44,297 nucleotides of DNA from Pseudomonadota bacterium (GCA_021811235.1 JAJZPG010000022.1:1-44297); one strand, 5' to 3'; positions 29,353-39,122 are shown, counted from the stretch's first letter. Translations and numbers: made by a program. Notes: generated by a model not told the origin, from the sequence alone.

Positions 29353-29357
29353 CCGCC

Positions 29358-30086
29358 TCAGTTCAAGCGCTGCACCAGGACCGGATCGCCCACCTTCAGA
29401 CCATAATCAACCGCCGCACTGCCGCGATTGACTGCGAGTTCCAGCAGGCCAACGCTGTTGACGAAGCAAAACCCTTCGCCCTTGCCGACGAAGCCGAAGC
29501 TCTCGGCGTGCCTGAACTGCTGCCCGGCGGCGCTGACCCGCGCCGCCTTGGGCACGCTGCGCACGCCGGTCCAGGCATTGCCGTAGTGATCGATATAGAT
29601 GATCCGCGGCAAGTCACCCGCATCAAATTCGACGTTGAGTGCATCGACCGGGGTCAGCTTCCCGGTGGGGAAGTCGCCGCGCGCGATTTCCGCGGCAATC
29701 GGCGCGAACAGATCGCGCCCGTGAAAGGTGGCCGAAAGATTTTCCGGTTGCCAGGTGATCCGCCACAAGCGGGCATCGGCATGGCGCGCTGCGACGACCG
29801 ACAGCAGCCCATTGTCCGGGCCGACGAACCAGCGCCCGCCGGCCATGACCACCACTGCGCCACGCGGCGTCCCGACGCCGGGATCGACCACCGCCAGGAA
29901 TACGCTACCGGGCGGAAAACCCGATGCCAGCGCGTCGAGCAGGTGCGCACCCGCGTGCGGATTGAAGTCCGGCGCGTCGTGCAGCAGGTCGACCACGGGC
30001 TGTCCGGGTGCGTGCTCGACGAGACGCGCCTTCACCTGCCCCACATAGGGATCGCGCAAGCCGAAATCGGTGAACAGGACGATCAT
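29358..30086 (-). CDS. SAM hydroxide adenosyltransferase (DUF62)
   Basis: This 242-aa protein belongs to the fluorinase/chlorinase fold family. It opens with LFTDFGLRDPYVG and has VVDPGVGTPRG, FVGPDNGLL and IDHYGNAWT, the core of DUF62. Characterised members hydrolyse S-adenosylmethionine to adenosine and methionine; halogenation is unlikely outside marine actinomycetes and similar hosts. It stands alone on the minus strand, downstream of no obvious partner, and faces the glycerate kinase gene. A promoter was not identified in 30087-30178. Confidence 0.92.
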   Translation of the reverse strand: MIVLFTDFGLRDPYVGQVKARLVEHAPGQPVVDLLHDAPDFNPHAGAHLLDALASGFPPGSVFLAVVDPGVGTPRGAVVVMAGGRWFVGPDNGLLSVVAARHADARLWRITWQPENLSATFHGRDLFAPIAAEIARGDFPTGKLTPVDALNVEFDAGDLPRIIYIDHYGNAWTGVRSVPKAARVSAAGQQFRHAESFGFVGKGEGFCFVNSVGLLELAVNRGSAAVDYGLKVGDPVLVQRLN

Positions 30087-30178
30087 GCTGCTTCCGGGCT
30101 GAAACGATCCCGTGACTATGCCTGAGCGGGCGTGGCAGCGACAAGCGTATCCCCCGACCGACGCCCGCTGCAGACAAG

Positions 30179-30206
30179 AAAAAAGCCGGGCGAACCCGGC
30201 TTTTTG
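30179..30206 (-). terminator. Intrinsic terminator of the ribosomal superoperon
   Basis: On the minus strand AGCCGGG-TTCG-CCCGGCT (30201-30184) is followed by a run of T. The A and T flanks are symmetrical, so it may work in both directions. It lies directly after rplQ. Confidence 0.92.
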
Positions 30207-30224
30207 TCTCTGGTGTGCCTGTGC

Positions 30225-30614
30225 TTACTCGGCTTCGACCGGCGCTGCGTCCGTCTCGGGACGGTCGACCAGTTCGACCAGCGCCATCGGGGCATTGTCG
30301 CCGACGCGGAAACCGTACTTCAGGATGCGCAGGTAGCCGCCCGGACGGGTCTTATAGCGGGGGCCCAGCTCGCCGAACAGTTTCATGACCATTTCACGGT
30401 CGCGCAGGCGGTCAAACGCGAGGCGATGATTGGACAGGCTGGGTTCCTTGCCCAGGGTGATCAACGGCTCGACGAAGCGGCGCAGTTCCTTGGCTTTCGG
30501 CAGAGTAGTCTTGATGACTTCATGCTTCAGCAGCGAGTTGGTCATGTTGCGGAACATGGCCAGACGATGGCTGGTCGTGCGGTTGAGCTTGCGGTTAGAT
30601 TGACGATGACGCAT
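30225..30614 (-). CDS. rplQ: 50S ribosomal protein L17
   Basis: This 129-aa protein of the large subunit begins [17 protein letters not shown], the invariant L17 start, and has MTNSLLKHE and [17 protein letters not shown]. The acidic tail ([10 protein letters not shown]) is variable in the family. AAAGGA precedes the ATG. It is the last gene of the alpha operon, 83 bases after rpoA, and is followed by a strong terminator. Confidence 0.98.
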   Translation of the reverse strand: MRHRQSNRKLNRTTSHRLAMFRNMTNSLLKHEVIKTTLPKAKELRRFVEPLITLGKEPSLSNHRLAFDRLRDREMVMKLFGELGPRYKTRPGGYLRILKYGFRVGDNAPMALVELVDRPETDAAPVEAE

Positions 30615-30697
30615 GGCGGTTTCCTTTCAGTGTGTATTCTTGGGCAAGGCCACCTGCCACGGCGGCCCGCACTTTATTCTGGTTTGGGTTCAGACGA

Positions 30698-31678
30698 TCA
30701 GGGGCGCTCGAGTCCTGCGGGCGGCCAGTTCTCCAGCTTCATGCCCAGCGACAGGCCCTTGGAGGCCAGCACATCCTTGATTTCGTTGAGCGACTTGCGG
30801 CCCAGGTTGGGGGTACGCAGCAGCTCGGTCTCGGAACGCTGGATCAGGTCGCCGATGAAGTAGATGTTCTCGGCCTTCAGGCAGTTGGCCGAACGCACGG
30901 TCAGTTCCAGATCGTCGACCGGGCGCAGCAGCAGCGGATCGACCTGCGGCGAGCGCGGCGATTCGGACTCGGCCGGGGTGCCTTCCAGATCGGCAAACAC
31001 GGACAATTGGTTCACCAGGATGCGGGCGGCGGTGCGCACGGCTTCCTCCGGTTCGACCACGCCATTGGTTTCGATATCGATCACCAGGCGGTCGAGGTCG
31101 GTACGCTGCTCGACGCGCGCGCTTTCGACCGAATAGGCGACGCGGCGCACCGGGCTGAACGAGGCGTCGACCAGGATCGAACCGACGGCACGGGTTTCTT
31201 CCGAAACCTTGCGCGCGGTGGCGGGCTGATAGCCACGACCCGCTTCGATCTTGATCTCCATGTCGAGCTTACCGCCCTTGGTCAGGTGGGCAATCACGTG
31301 ATCGGGGTTCAGCACTTCGATGTCGTGACCGATTTCGATGTCACCGGCGGTCACCACGCCTTCACCCGCCTTGGACACCTTCAGGATGGCTTCGGACTTG
31401 CCGTGCATCTTGAACGCGATGCCCTTCAGGTTCAGCAGGATGTCGACGACATCCTCCTGCACGCCCTCAATGGTGGAATATTCGTGGACGACGCCGCTGA
31501 TCGCCACCTCGGTCGGCGCGTAGCCGACCATGGACGACAGCAGGATACGGCGCAGCGCATTGCCGAGCGTGTGGCCGTAGCCGCGCTCGAAGGGTTCCAT
31601 GATGACCTTGGCGTGCAGCGGGGAGGCACGGTCGACCTCCACAATACGCGGCTTGAGAAATTCCGTAGCGCTTTGCAT
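30698..31678 (-). CDS. rpoA: DNA-directed RNA polymerase alpha subunit
   Basis: This 326-aa subunit nucleates RNA polymerase assembly through its N-terminal domain (about 1-230; [11 protein letters not shown]). Its C-terminal domain (about 250-310; [15 protein letters not shown] and [13 protein letters not shown]) contacts UP-element DNA and activators, such as the A/T-rich sequence at the rrn promoter in this window. AAGGA lies ten bases before the ATG. It sits between rpsD and rplQ in the standard alpha operon order. Confidence 0.99.
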   Translation of the reverse strand: MQSATEFLKPRIVEVDRASPLHAKVIMEPFERGYGHTLGNALRRILLSSMVGYAPTEVAISGVVHEYSTIEGVQEDVVDILLNLKGIAFKMHGKSEAILKVSKAGEGVVTAGDIEIGHDIEVLNPDHVIAHLTKGGKLDMEIKIEAGRGYQPATARKVSEETRAVGSILVDASFSPVRRVAYSVESARVEQRTDLDRLVIDIETNGVVEPEEAVRTAARILVNQLSVFADLEGTPAESESPRSPQVDPLLLRPVDDLELTVRSANCLKAENIYFIGDLIQRSETELLRTPNLGRKSLNEIKDVLASKGLSLGMKLENWPPAGLERP

Positions 31679-31721
31679 AAAGTGCGATTCCTTAAGACCC
31701 AGTCAAAAAGACCCAGCCAAC

Positions 31722-32351
31722 TTATTTGGAGTACAGTTCGACGACCAGCGATTCGTTGATGGTCGACGGCAGTTCGGAGCGTTGCGGTGCGGCCTTGTAG
31801 GTGCCCTTCAGCGCCTTGGCATCCACCTCGACCCACTCGGGGTAGCCACGCGCCGCGGTCGCCTCGGCAGCCGCCTTGACGCGCAGGTGGGCTTTCGCCT
31901 TCTCGGACACCTCGACCACGTCGCCGGGGCGGACCTGGTACGACGGGATGTTGACGCGACGGCCATTGACGGTGATACCGTTGTGGCGCACCACCTGGCG
32001 AGCCTCGGTGCGCGAAGCGCCAAAGCCCATGCGATAGCACACGGAATCGAGGCGCGACTCCAGCATCGACAGCAGGTTCTCGCCGGTCACGCCCTTGCGG
32101 CTTTCAGCACGCTTGTAGGTCAGGCGGAACTGGCCTTCCAGCACGCCATAGATGCGGCGGATCTTCTGCTTCTCGCGCAGCTGCACGCCGTAGCCGGACA
32201 GGCGGGCGCCGCTCTTCTGGCCGTGCTGGCCAGGGGCGTAGGCGCGACGCTCGATGGCGCATTTGTCGGTGAAGCACTTCTCGCCTTTCAGGAAAAGCTT
32301 CTCGCCTTCGCGGCGGCACTGACGGCATTTGGGATCAAGATTACGAGCCAT
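31722..32351 (-). CDS. rpsD: 30S ribosomal protein S4, zinc-cysteine form
   Basis: This 209-aa primary 16S-binding protein starts small-subunit assembly, and in E. coli represses the alpha operon. The N-terminus has four cysteines, C9, C12, C26 and C31, spaced as in the zinc-binding S4 of Thermus and Bacillus and unlike the E. coli protein, which lacks this set. The S4 RNA-binding domain is at about 98-160 ([22 protein letters not shown] region). AGGGA precedes the ATG, and it follows rpsK by 15 bases. Confidence 0.98.
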   Translation of the reverse strand: MARNLDPKCRQCRREGEKLFLKGEKCFTDKCAIERRAYAPGQHGQKSGARLSGYGVQLREKQKIRRIYGVLEGQFRLTYKRAESRKGVTGENLLSMLESRLDSVCYRMGFGASRTEARQVVRHNGITVNGRRVNIPSYQVRPGDVVEVSEKAKAHLRVKAAAEATAARGYPEWVEVDAKALKGTYKAAPQRSELPSTINESLVVELYSK

Positions 32352-32366
32352 GATTTTCCCTGGTAA

Positions 32367-32759
32367 TTAGATACGACGCTTTTTGGAGGGACGGCAACCG
32401 TTGTGCGGGATCGGGGTCACGTCCGAGATCGCCACGATCTTGAAGCCCAGCGCATTCAGCGCGCGCACGGTGGACTCACGGCCCGGGCCGGGGCCCTTGA
32501 TCCGCACTTCCAGGTTCTTGACGCCGTATTCCTGCGCCATCTTGCCGGCATTCTCGGCAGCAACCTGCGCCGCAAACGGCGTCGACTTGCGCGAACCCTT
32601 GAAGCCCGCGCCACCGGCGGTCGCCCACGACAGGGCGTTACCCTGACGGTCGGTGATCGTCACGATGGTGTTGTTGAACGAAGCATGAATGTGCGCGATG
32701 CCTTCCGCGACATTCTTCTTGACCTTTTTGCGAACACGCGTTGCAGTTTTGGTAGCCAT
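32367..32759 (-). CDS. rpsK: 30S ribosomal protein S11
   Basis: This 130-aa platform protein of the small subunit has [28 protein letters not shown] and the invariant ending [14 protein letters not shown]. The ATG is preceded by AAAGG and lies nine bases after rpsM. Confidence 0.98.
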   Translation of the reverse strand: MATKTATRVRKKVKKNVAEGIAHIHASFNNTIVTITDRQGNALSWATAGGAGFKGSRKSTPFAAQVAAENAGKMAQEYGVKNLEVRIKGPGPGRESTVRALNALGFKIVAISDVTPIPHNGCRPSKKRRI

Positions 32760-32768
32760 GTTTAACCT

Positions 32769-33125
32769 TTACTTTTTGATGGCCTTGCGCGGGCCCTTGC
32801 GGGTACGCGCATTGGTGCGGGTACGCTGGCCGCGCACCGGCAAGCCCTTGCGGTGACGGAAGCCGCGGTAGCAGCCGAGATCCATCAGACGCTTGATGTT
32901 CATGGTGATTTCACGGCGCAGGTCGCCCTCGACCGTGAATTTGGCCACGCCCTCACGCAAGCGTTCCATTTCGGCTTCGGACAGGTCCTTGATTTTCGCC
33001 GTCTGGCCCACGCCAGCCGCGTCACAAATCTTGCCGGACGTAGTCCGGCCGATGCCGTAAATGGCGGTCAACGCAATAACCGCGTGTTGATGATTCGGGA
33101 TATTAACCCCAGCAATACGAGCCAT
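32769..33125 (-). CDS. rpsM: 30S ribosomal protein S13
   Basis: This 118-aa head protein of the small subunit contacts the P-site tRNA and the B1 bridges. It has [22 protein letters not shown] and the basic tail [18 protein letters not shown]. The start at 33125 (MARIAG) has GGAG upstream; the frame is open two codons earlier. It is the first gene of the alpha operon. An extended -10 box and a nine-pair hairpin lie in the 90-bp leader. Confidence 0.98.
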   Translation of the reverse strand: MARIAGVNIPNHQHAVIALTAIYGIGRTTSGKICDAAGVGQTAKIKDLSEAEMERLREGVAKFTVEGDLRREITMNIKRLMDLGCYRGFRHRKGLPVRGQRTRTNARTRKGPRKAIKK

Positions 33126-33153
33126 TCGCAAAGCTCCGAACGGAAAACAAAAA

Positions 33154-33185
33154 ATTATAACACGCCAACCCGGCTTCGGGTTGGC
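33154..33185 (-). promoter_or_regulatory. Candidate alpha-operon promoter with upstream hairpin
   Basis: The minus strand reads TGTTATAAT (33162-33154), an extended consensus -10. Directly before it GCCAACCCG and CGGGTTGGC (33185-33164) form a perfect nine-pair hairpin with a four-base loop. After it come six T. The segment therefore also resembles an intrinsic terminator for the rpmJ transcript. No -35 match is visible. Confidence 0.55.
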
Positions 33186-33215
33186 TCGATTTCAAACTTG
33201 TGCAAACGCTCGGGG

Positions 33216-33329
33216 TCAACCCTGGCGCTGCTTGTGACGCGGGTCTTCGCAGATCACGCGCACGACACCTTTGCGGCGCACAACCTTGCATTTACGGCAC
33301 ATTTTCTTGACAGAAGCCTGCACTCTCAT
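33216..33329 (-). CDS. rpmJ: 50S ribosomal protein L36, zinc form
   Basis: This 37-residue protein reads [14 protein letters not shown] at the start and ends [12 protein letters not shown]11, C14, C27 and H32 form the zinc-binding set, so it is the C+ form. The gene lies between infA and rpsM, as in other betaproteobacteria, and completes the spc operon. Confidence 0.96.
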   Translation of the reverse strand: MRVQASVKKMCRKCKVVRRKGVVRVICEDPRHKQRQG

Positions 33330-33347
33330 GGTTTTCTCCATTCACGC

Positions 33348-33367
33348 ACCGGCAGCGCACTGCCGGT
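33348..33367 (-). other. Hairpin between infA and rpmJ
   Basis: ACCGGCAG and CTGCCGGT form a perfect eight-pair stem with a four-base loop in the 44-bp gap. There is no T-run after it on the transcribed strand. It may affect mRNA processing or stability (inference). Confidence 0.5.
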
Positions 33368-33373
33368 CAAAAA

Positions 33374-33592
33374 TCATTTGGCGCGGAAAACAATCCGGCC
33401 CTTGGTCAAATCGTACGGCGTCAACTCGACCGTCACCTTGTCGCCGGGAAGGATGCGGATGTAGTGCATGCGCATTTTTCCCGAGATGTGGCCCAGCAAC
33501 ACATGACCATTTTCCAACTTGACCCGAAAGGTGGCGTTCGGCAGGTTTTCCAGCACTTCGCCCTGCATCTGAATGACATCTTCCTTCGACAT
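33374..33592 (-). CDS. infA: Translation initiation factor IF-1
   Basis: This 72-aa OB-fold factor binds the A site of the 30S subunit during initiation. It has [33 protein letters not shown] and the ending KGRIVFRAK. The ATG overlaps the secY stop by one base (TGATG), so translation is coupled. infA within the spc operon is typical of betaproteobacteria. Confidence 0.98.
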   Translation of the reverse strand: MSKEDVIQMQGEVLENLPNATFRVKLENGHVLLGHISGKMRMHYIRILPGDKVTVELTPYDLTKGRIVFRAK

Positions 33593-34905
33593 CAGCGCCC
33601 CACCAAGCCGTTCTTGAAATTGGCTTTCTTGAGCAGGCCTTCATACTGATGCGACATGACGTACGCCTGCACCTGCGCCATGAAATCCATGGTTACCACA
33701 ACGATGATCAACAGGGACGTACCACCGAAGTAGAACGGCACGTTCCATTTCAGAATCAGAAACTCGGGCAACAGGCACACCAGGGTGATGTAGATTGCGC
33801 CCACCAGCGTCAGCCGGGTCAGAATCTTGTCGATGTAGCGTGCGGTCTGGTCGCCCGGACGGATCCCCGGCACGAAGGCCCCGCTCTTCTTCAGGTTGTC
33901 CGCCGTCTCCTTGGGATTGAACACCAGGGCCGTATAGAAGAAACAGAAGAAGATGATCGCCAAGGCATACAGCAGCACGTAGACAGGCTGGCCCGGTGAC
34001 AAGGTCGCGCCGATGTCCTTCAGCCAGCCCATGTTCTCGCCACTGCCGAACCAGCCCGCCAAAGTGGCCGGAAACAGGATGATGCTGGAGGCGAAGATCG
34101 GCGGGATCACGCCGGCCATGTTCAGCTTGAGCGGAAGGTGCGAACTCTGCCCGCCCACCACCATCTTGCCCACCTGGCGCTTGGCGTAGTTGACCAGAAT
34201 CTTGCGCTGACCACGCTCGACAAACACCACCAGGGCAGTCACCAGCAGAATGCCGACGAACAGCATCAACACAAGCGGGATCGAGAACGCGCCGGTACGG
34301 GTCAATTCCAGCGTGCCGCCGATCGCCGCAGGCAGGCCGGCCGCGATACCGCCAAAAATGATGATCGAGATGCCGTTACCCAGGCCCCGCTCGGTAATCT
34401 GCTCGCCCAGCCACATCAGGAACATCGTGCCGGCCGTCAGCGTCACCACCGTGATCAGCCGGAAGGCAATGCCCGGATCCAGCACCAGTCCCGCTTGCGA
34501 CTCCAGCGCGATGGCAATGCCCAGCGCCTGGAACACCGCCAGAAACAGGGTGCCGTAACGGGTGTACTGCGTGATCTTGCGACGCCCGGCCTCACCCTCT
34601 TTCTTCAGGGCTTCCAGCTGCGGCGACACGGTCGTCAACAACTGCACGATGATCGACGCCGAGATGTACGGCATGATCCCCAGCGCGAACACGCTGAAGC
34701 GCGACAGCGCCCCACCCGAGAACATGTTGAACATGCCCAGGATGCCGCCCTGCTGCGACTTGAACAGCTGATCGAGTACCATCGGATCGATGCCGGGCAC
34801 CGGGATGAAGGTACCAATGCGGTATACGATCAAGGCGCCGAGCAGGAACAGCAGGCGGCGCTTGAGGTCGCCGAATTTGTTCAAGCCGGTTTTGGGCGTG
34901 GCCAA
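33592..34905 (-). CDS. secY: Protein translocase subunit SecY
   Basis: This 437-aa channel protein of the inner membrane has about ten hydrophobic segments and the motifs [30 protein letters not shown] and a C-terminal [11 protein letters not shown]. The start is a TTG (MATPKTG...) with GAGG at about nine bases. No ATG in frame would keep the conserved N-terminus ([16 protein letters not shown]). It follows rplO by 18 bases and is coupled to infA. Confidence 0.97.
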   Translation of the reverse strand: MATPKTGLNKFGDLKRRLLFLLGALIVYRIGTFIPVPGIDPMVLDQLFKSQQGGILGMFNMFSGGALSRFSVFALGIMPYISASIIVQLLTTVSPQLEALKKEGEAGRRKITQYTRYGTLFLAVFQALGIAIALESQAGLVLDPGIAFRLITVVTLTAGTMFLMWLGEQITERGLGNGISIIIFGGIAAGLPAAIGGTLELTRTGAFSIPLVLMLFVGILLVTALVVFVERGQRKILVNYAKRQVGKMVVGGQSSHLPLKLNMAGVIPPIFASSIILFPATLAGWFGSGENMGWLKDIGATLSPGQPVYVLLYALAIIFFCFFYTALVFNPKETADNLKKSGAFVPGIRPGDQTARYIDKILTRLTLVGAIYITLVCLLPEFLILKWNVPFYFGGTSLLIIVVVTMDFMAQVQAYVMSHQYEGLLKKANFKNGLVGR

Positions 34906-34923
34906 AGCGCAGATCCTCGACGC

Positions 34924-35358
34924 TTACTCGGCGACGCTGCCGCCAGCCGCTTCGATTGCAGCGCGCGCGCCTTTGGTCACCGCGATGCCGCGCAGCTTGA
35001 CCGCCTTGCCGATTTCGCCGGCCAGGTACACGCGGGCCGCCTTGACAGCCGCACCGACGACGCCGGCCTGCTTCAGCACCAGCAGATCGATCTCGTCGGC
35101 GCCCACTGCCGCGATGTCGGACAGGCGCACGCGGGCCGTGTCAGCCTTGGTCAGCGAGACGAAGCCGCGCTTCGGCAGGCGACGATGCATCGGCATCTGG
35201 CCGCCTTCGAAGCCCACCTTGTGGAAGCCGCCCGCACGGGATTTCTGGCCCTTGTGACCGCGGCCTGCGGTCTTGCCCAGGCCGGAGCCGATGCCGCGAC
35301 CCACGCGGCGCTTGTCCTTCTTGGCGCCGTCAGCCGGTTTGATGTTATTCAGTTCCAT
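34924..35358 (-). CDS. rplO: 50S ribosomal protein L15
   Basis: This 144-aa late-assembly protein has the glycine-rich N-terminus [19 protein letters not shown] and a globular C-terminal domain. The ATG directly abuts the rpmD stop (TAA-ATG) with GAGG upstream, so the two are coupled. Confidence 0.98.
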   Translation of the reverse strand: MELNNIKPADGAKKDKRRVGRGIGSGLGKTAGRGHKGQKSRAGGFHKVGFEGGQMPMHRRLPKRGFVSLTKADTARVRLSDIAAVGADEIDLLVLKQAGVVGAAVKAARVYLAGEIGKAVKLRGIAVTKGARAAIEAAGGSVAE

Positions 35359-35544
35359 TTAAGCCTCGCACTTCACCAGATAGGCAACCTTGGTAATCAT
35401 CCCGCGGTTTGCCGGCGTATCCAGCACTTCAACCGTGTGGTGCAACCGACGCAGACCCAGGCCGCGCACGCAGGCACGATGCGGCGCCTTGGTACCGATC
35501 AGGCTCTTGATCAGCGTCACCTTGATTTTCTTCTGCTCGCTCAT
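35359..35544 (-). CDS. rpmD: 50S ribosomal protein L30
   Basis: This 61-aa protein has [18 protein letters not shown] and [15 protein letters not shown], the conserved L30 core. It lies three bases after rpsE and abuts rplO. Confidence 0.97.
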   Translation of the reverse strand: MSEQKKIKVTLIKSLIGTKAPHRACVRGLGLRRLHHTVEVLDTPANRGMITKVAYLVKCEA

Positions 35545-35547
35545 GGC

Positions 35548-36063
35548 TTACCCCGTGATGTCTTCGACGGACTTGCCGCGCTTGGCCGCAATATCGGACG
35601 GCGTCGACATCTTCATCAGGCCGTCGATGGTCGCACGCACGACGTTGTAGGGATTGGTCGAACCCAGGCACTTGGCCAGCACGTTCTGCACACCCATCAC
35701 CTCGAACACGGCGCGCATCGCACCACCGGCGATGATGCCGGTACCTTCGGACGCCGGCTGGATCAGGACGCGCGAGGCGCCATGCTGGCCCACCACGGTG
35801 TGGTGGAAGGTGCCGTTCTTCAGGCTGATCTTGACCAGCTTGCGACGGGCTTCTTCCATGGCTTTCTGCACGGCCACCGGCACTTCACGGGACTTGCCCT
35901 TGCCCATACCGATGCCGCCATCGCCGTCGCCGACCACGGTCAGCGCTGCAAAACCCATGATCCGGCCGCCCTTCACCACTTTGGTGACGCGGTTGACCGA
36001 AATCATCTTCTCGCGCAAGCCGTCGCCGCGCTCTTCGTTACTCGTAGGTGCTGTACGGGCCAT
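35548..36063 (-). CDS. rpsE: 30S ribosomal protein S5
   Basis: This 171-aa decoding-fidelity protein has the double-stranded RNA-binding-like N-domain ([30 protein letters not shown]) and a C-domain with [24 protein letters not shown] lies ten bases before the ATG. It follows rplR by 15 bases. Confidence 0.98.
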   Translation of the reverse strand: MARTAPTSNEERGDGLREKMISVNRVTKVVKGGRIMGFAALTVVGDGDGGIGMGKGKSREVPVAVQKAMEEARRKLVKISLKNGTFHHTVVGQHGASRVLIQPASEGTGIIAGGAMRAVFEVMGVQNVLAKCLGSTNPYNVVRATIDGLMKMSTPSDIAAKRGKSVEDITG

Positions 36064-36078
36064 CTTGAGTCTGCCTCG

Positions 36079-36432
36079 TTAAAATACCAAACCGCCTTCG
36101 CGGGCTGCATCAGCCAGGGCCTTCACGCGCCCGTGGAACTTGAAGCCAGACCGGTCGAAAGCCACTTTTTCAATGCCCAAACCCTTGGCCTTCTCGGCCA
36201 GACGCTTGCCCACCGCTGCCGCAGCGGCAACGTTGCCGCCATTGGCCAGCGCCGCGCGCATGTCCTTGTCGTTGGACGACGCGCTGGTCATGACCGTACC
36301 GCCGTCCGCCGAGATGATCTGGGCGTAGATATGGCTGTTGGTGCGGTGAATGGCCAGGCGGATCGCCTTGACGGCCGCGATCTTGGCGCGGGTTTTGCGC
36401 GCCCTGCGAATCCGTGATTGCTTGGTGTTCAT
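36079..36432 (-). CDS. rplR: 50S ribosomal protein L18
   Basis: This 117-aa 5S rRNA-binding protein has [12 protein letters not shown] at the N-terminus, [12 protein letters not shown], and the conserved ending [24 protein letters not shown] precedes the ATG. Confidence 0.98.
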   Translation of the reverse strand: MNTKQSRIRRARKTRAKIAAVKAIRLAIHRTNSHIYAQIISADGGTVMTSASSNDKDMRAALANGGNVAAAAAVGKRLAEKAKGLGIEKVAFDRSGFKFHGRVKALADAAREGGLVF

Positions 36433-36448
36433 TGTCTGTCCTTAAGCC

Positions 36449-36979
36449 TTACTTCTTCTTGGTCTCTTTCTTGATGACCACTTCGTCGCTATAGCGAACG
36501 CCCTTGCCCTTGTAGGGCTCCGGCGGACGGTATGCGCGCACGTCGGCGGCCACCTGCCCAACTGCCTGGCGATCGATTCCCTTGATCACGATCTCGGTCT
36601 GCGTCGGGGTTTCAACCTTGATGCCAGCGGGCATCTTGTGCACGACGGGATGCGAGAAACCAAGCGTCAGATTGAGTGCGTCACCCTGGGCCTGAGCGCG
36701 ATAACCGACGCCAACCAGCGTCAGCTTCTTCTCGAATCCCTTGGTGACACCCTGCACCATGTTGTTCACCAGCGCACGCAGGGTGCCCGCCATGGCGTTC
36801 GCCTGAATGCCGGAACCGACAGGCGCGAAGGTCATTACACCGTCATTGAGCGCGACCGTCACATCGGACGATGCCGCCTGGCTCATGGTGCCCAGCGGGC
36901 CCTTGACGGAAATCGCATTACCCAGCGTCACCTCGACGCCCTTCGGCAACGTAATAGGATTATTGGCTACACGTGACAT
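36449..36979 (-). CDS. rplF: 50S ribosomal protein L6
   Basis: This 176-aa protein near the factor-binding site has two similar domains. Motifs are [32 protein letters not shown] and the ending [19 protein letters not shown] lies six bases before the ATG. It follows rpsH by 12 bases. Confidence 0.98.
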   Translation of the reverse strand: MSRVANNPITLPKGVEVTLGNAISVKGPLGTMSQAASSDVTVALNDGVMTFAPVGSGIQANAMAGTLRALVNNMVQGVTKGFEKKLTLVGVGYRAQAQGDALNLTLGFSHPVVHKMPAGIKVETPTQTEIVIKGIDRQAVGQVAADVRAYRPPEPYKGKGVRYSDEVVIKKETKKK

Positions 36980-36991
36980 ATCCGCTCCCTC

Positions 36992-37387
36992 TTACGCAAC
37001 CACGCACAGAACTTCACCACCCACGCCCTTGGCGCGGGCGTGGCGGTCGGTCATGACGCCACTCGAGGTGGAGACAATCGCGACACCCAGGCCATTCATG
37101 ACACGCGGCAGGTCCTCGGCACCCTTGTAGATGCGCAAGCCGGGCTTGCTGACGCGCTCGATGCGCTCGATAACCGGGCGGCCCGCGTAATATTTCAGCT
37201 GCAGCTCGAGCTCGGGCTTGCCGGCCTCGCCGCGAACGGCGAAATCTTCAATATACCCTTCGTCCTTCAGCACTTTGGCAATCGCCACTTTGACCTTGGA
37301 AGAAGGCATCGTGACAGCCGCCTTTTCAACCGCTTGCGCATTGCGGATGCGGGTCAGCATGTCCGCGATGGGATCACTCATACTCAT
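36992..37387 (-). CDS. rpsH: 30S ribosomal protein S8
   Basis: This 131-aa primary 16S-binding protein, the spc operon repressor in E. coli, starts [18 protein letters not shown] and ends [11 protein letters not shown]. The first ATG (37387) has AAGGGG at eight bases; the second, two codons later, is too far from it. It follows rpsN by 12 bases. Confidence 0.98.
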   Translation of the reverse strand: MSMSDPIADMLTRIRNAQAVEKAAVTMPSSKVKVAIAKVLKDEGYIEDFAVRGEAGKPELELQLKYYAGRPVIERIERVSKPGLRIYKGAEDLPRVMNGLGVAIVSTSSGVMTDRHARAKGVGGEVLCVVA

Positions 37388-37399
37388 ATCGTCTACCCC

Positions 37400-37705
37400 T
37401 TACCAGCTAGCCTTGACGATGCCCGGGATTTCGCCCCGCATCGCATATTCGCGCAACTTCCCGCGCGCCAGGCCGAACTTGCTGAACACACCACGCGGAC
37501 GCCCCGTCAACTGGCAGCGGTTGCGCTGGCGCACCGGGCTGGCATTACGCGGCAGCTCCTGCAGCGCCTTGTACGCAGCCATGCGATCTTCGTCGCTGGT
37601 CTGAACGTTGGCGATGACGGCTTTGAGCCCGGCTCGCTTGGCGGCGTACTTTTTCACCATCCGCGCGCGCTTTTCTTCACGGTTAATCAAGGATAACTTG
37701 GCCAT
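37400..37705 (-). CDS. rpsN: 30S ribosomal protein S14, non-zinc form
   Basis: This 101-aa head protein begins [16 protein letters not shown] and has [12 protein letters not shown] near the end. It lacks the four cysteines of the short zinc form, so it is the long C- type. The ATG at 37705 has GAGG upstream; the frame runs further into rplE without a better start. Confidence 0.98.
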   Translation of the reverse strand: MAKLSLINREEKRARMVKKYAAKRAGLKAVIANVQTSDEDRMAAYKALQELPRNASPVRQRNRCQLTGRPRGVFSKFGLARGKLREYAMRGEIPGIVKASW

Positions 37706-37712
37706 GCCTACC

Positions 37713-38252
37713 TCAATTCTTGAACGGGAAACTGAAGGCGGCAAGCAGGGCTCGCGCTTCATCATCAGTCTTGGCGGTGGTGGTGATCGTGATGTTCATG
37801 CCACGCAACGCATCGATCTTGTCGTATTCGATCTCGGGGAAAATGATCTGTTCCTTGACGCCCATGTTGTAGTTGCCACGGCCGTCGAACGACTTGCCCG
37901 AAATGCCCCGGAAGTCACGGATACGCGGCATCGCCACCGTGACCAGACGGTCCAGGAACTCGTACATCTGCGCGCGGCGAAGGGTCACCATGCAGCCGAC
38001 AGGATAGTTTTCACGGATCTTGAAGCCGGCAATCGACTTCTTGGATTTGGTGACAACCGGCTTCTGGCCCGCGATCTTCTGCATGTCCGACACCGCGTGA
38101 TCCATCACCTTCTTGTCAGCCACCGCCTCGCCGACCCCCATGTTCAGGGTGATCTTCTTGATGCGGGGGACTTCCATGACGGACTTGTAGCCAAACTGCT
38201 CGACCAGCCTGGGCACCACCGTCTCACGATACAACTCTTGAAAACGCGCCAT
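37713..38252 (-). CDS. rplE: 50S ribosomal protein L5
   Basis: This 179-aa 5S rRNA-binding protein in the central protuberance has [38 protein letters not shown] and [12 protein letters not shown]. Two bases separate it from rplX, and AGGGG at the end of rplX serves as its ribosome binding site. Confidence 0.98.
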   Translation of the reverse strand: MARFQELYRETVVPRLVEQFGYKSVMEVPRIKKITLNMGVGEAVADKKVMDHAVSDMQKIAGQKPVVTKSKKSIAGFKIRENYPVGCMVTLRRAQMYEFLDRLVTVAMPRIRDFRGISGKSFDGRGNYNMGVKEQIIFPEIEYDKIDALRGMNITITTTAKTDDEARALLAAFSFPFKN

Positions 38253-38254
38253 GA

Positions 38255-38578
38255 TTACCCCTGAGCGTCAACCATTTCGCCGTTGGACTTGTACACGCGC
38301 ACCTTGCGGCCGTCCTCCAGCACCTTGTAACCCACACGATCCGCCTTCTGCGTGCCGACATTGAACAATGCGACATTGGAAGCCTGAATCGGCATCTCTT
38401 TCTCGACGATTCCGCCCTGGATGTTGCGCATGGGATTGGGCTTCTGATGCTTCTTGACCCGATTCACGCCTTCAACAACCACATGGCCGTCATCCAGCAC
38501 GCGCAGCACGGTGCCACGCTTGCCCTTGTCTTTTCCGGCCAGGACGATCACCTGGTCGCTTTTACGAATACGTGCCAT
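38255..38578 (-). CDS. rplX: 50S ribosomal protein L24
   Basis: This 107-aa assembly initiator has the KOW motif [20 protein letters not shown] and the segment [19 protein letters not shown] precedes the ATG, nine bases after rplN. Confidence 0.98.
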   Translation of the reverse strand: MARIRKSDQVIVLAGKDKGKRGTVLRVLDDGHVVVEGVNRVKKHQKPNPMRNIQGGIVEKEMPIQASNVALFNVGTQKADRVGYKVLEDGRKVRVYKSNGEMVDAQG

Positions 38579-38587
38579 GATTCCCTC

Positions 38588-38956
38588 TCACAGAACCTCG
38601 GGCGCAAGCGAGACGATCTTCATGAACTTCTCGGTGCGCAACTCACGGGTGACCGGCCCGAAGATACGGGTGCCGATCGGCTCTAATTTGTTGTTCAGCA
38701 GGACAGCCGCATTGCCGTCGAAACGCACCAGCGAGCCATCCGGGCGCCGCACGCCCTTGGCGGTGCGCACGACCACGGCGTTGTAGATGTCGCCTTTTTT
38801 CACGCGGCCACGCGGCGCAGCATCCTTGATGCTGACCTTGATGATGTCGCCCACGCTTGCATAGCGACGATGACTGCCGCCCAGCACCTTGATGCACATG
38901 ACCGAGCGTGCACCGGTGTTGTCTGCCACGTCCAATACGGACTGCATCTGAATCAT
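38588..38956 (-). CDS. rplN: 50S ribosomal protein L14
   Basis: This 122-aa protein at the subunit interface starts [17 protein letters not shown] and has [17 protein letters not shown] and [17 protein letters not shown] lies seven bases before the ATG. It is the first gene of the spc operon and is separated from rpsQ by 166 bp that contain a promoter, a terminator-like hairpin and a structured leader. Confidence 0.98.
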   Translation of the reverse strand: MIQMQSVLDVADNTGARSVMCIKVLGGSHRRYASVGDIIKVSIKDAAPRGRVKKGDIYNAVVVRTAKGVRRPDGSLVRFDGNAAVLLNNKLEPIGTRIFGPVTRELRTEKFMKIVSLAPEVL

Positions 38957-38976
38957 TTAATTGCCTCCAACTTAAT

Positions 38977-39034
38977 CCACCACAGAGGTGGCCAGTTTTG
39001 GAACCCGTTCGGGAGAACACCCGCTTGGCGCGGG
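38977..39034 (-). other. Structured leader of rplN
   Basis: Two small perfect stems are visible in the predicted rplN leader: CCACC/GGTGG (38977-38991) next to the ribosome binding site and CCCGC/GCGGG (39020-39034). They could influence translation or processing of the spc mRNA. No known ribosomal-protein binding motif was recognised. Confidence 0.4.
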
Positions 39035-39080
39035 ATTGCTTGAGTCAGCGAACCGGGTTCAAAACCGGCTCACCAACCGG

Positions 39081-39104
39081 AAAACCCGGCACTATACCGG
39101 GTTT
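39081..39104 (-). terminator. Terminator-like hairpin after rpsQ
   Basis: On the minus strand AAACCCGG (39104-39097) and CCGGGTTT (39089-39082) form a perfect eight-pair stem with the loop TATAGTG, followed by one further T. It lies 18 bases after the rpsQ stop, and its loop contains the -10 box of the spc promoter. Confidence 0.65.
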
Positions 39105-39119
39105 GACTGCCTGATGCAA
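39091..39119 (-). promoter_or_regulatory. spc operon promoter
   Basis: The minus strand shows TTGCAT (39119-39114), a 17-nt spacer and TATAGT (39096-39091), then GCCGGG. The position between rpsQ and rplN equals that of Pspc in E. coli. The -10 is the loop of the hairpin at 39081-39104. Confidence 0.82.
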
Positions 39120-39122
39120 GCG

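Noticed and set aside
29358-30086. A halogenase (fluorinase or chlorinase) function for the DUF62 protein
   Set aside because: The general family motifs fit SAM hydroxide adenosyltransferases, which are far more common, and no halometabolite genes are nearby.
34138-36417. A 759-codon open frame antisense to the spc ribosomal genes
   Set aside because: It covers six well-conserved ribosomal protein genes and secY on the other strand.
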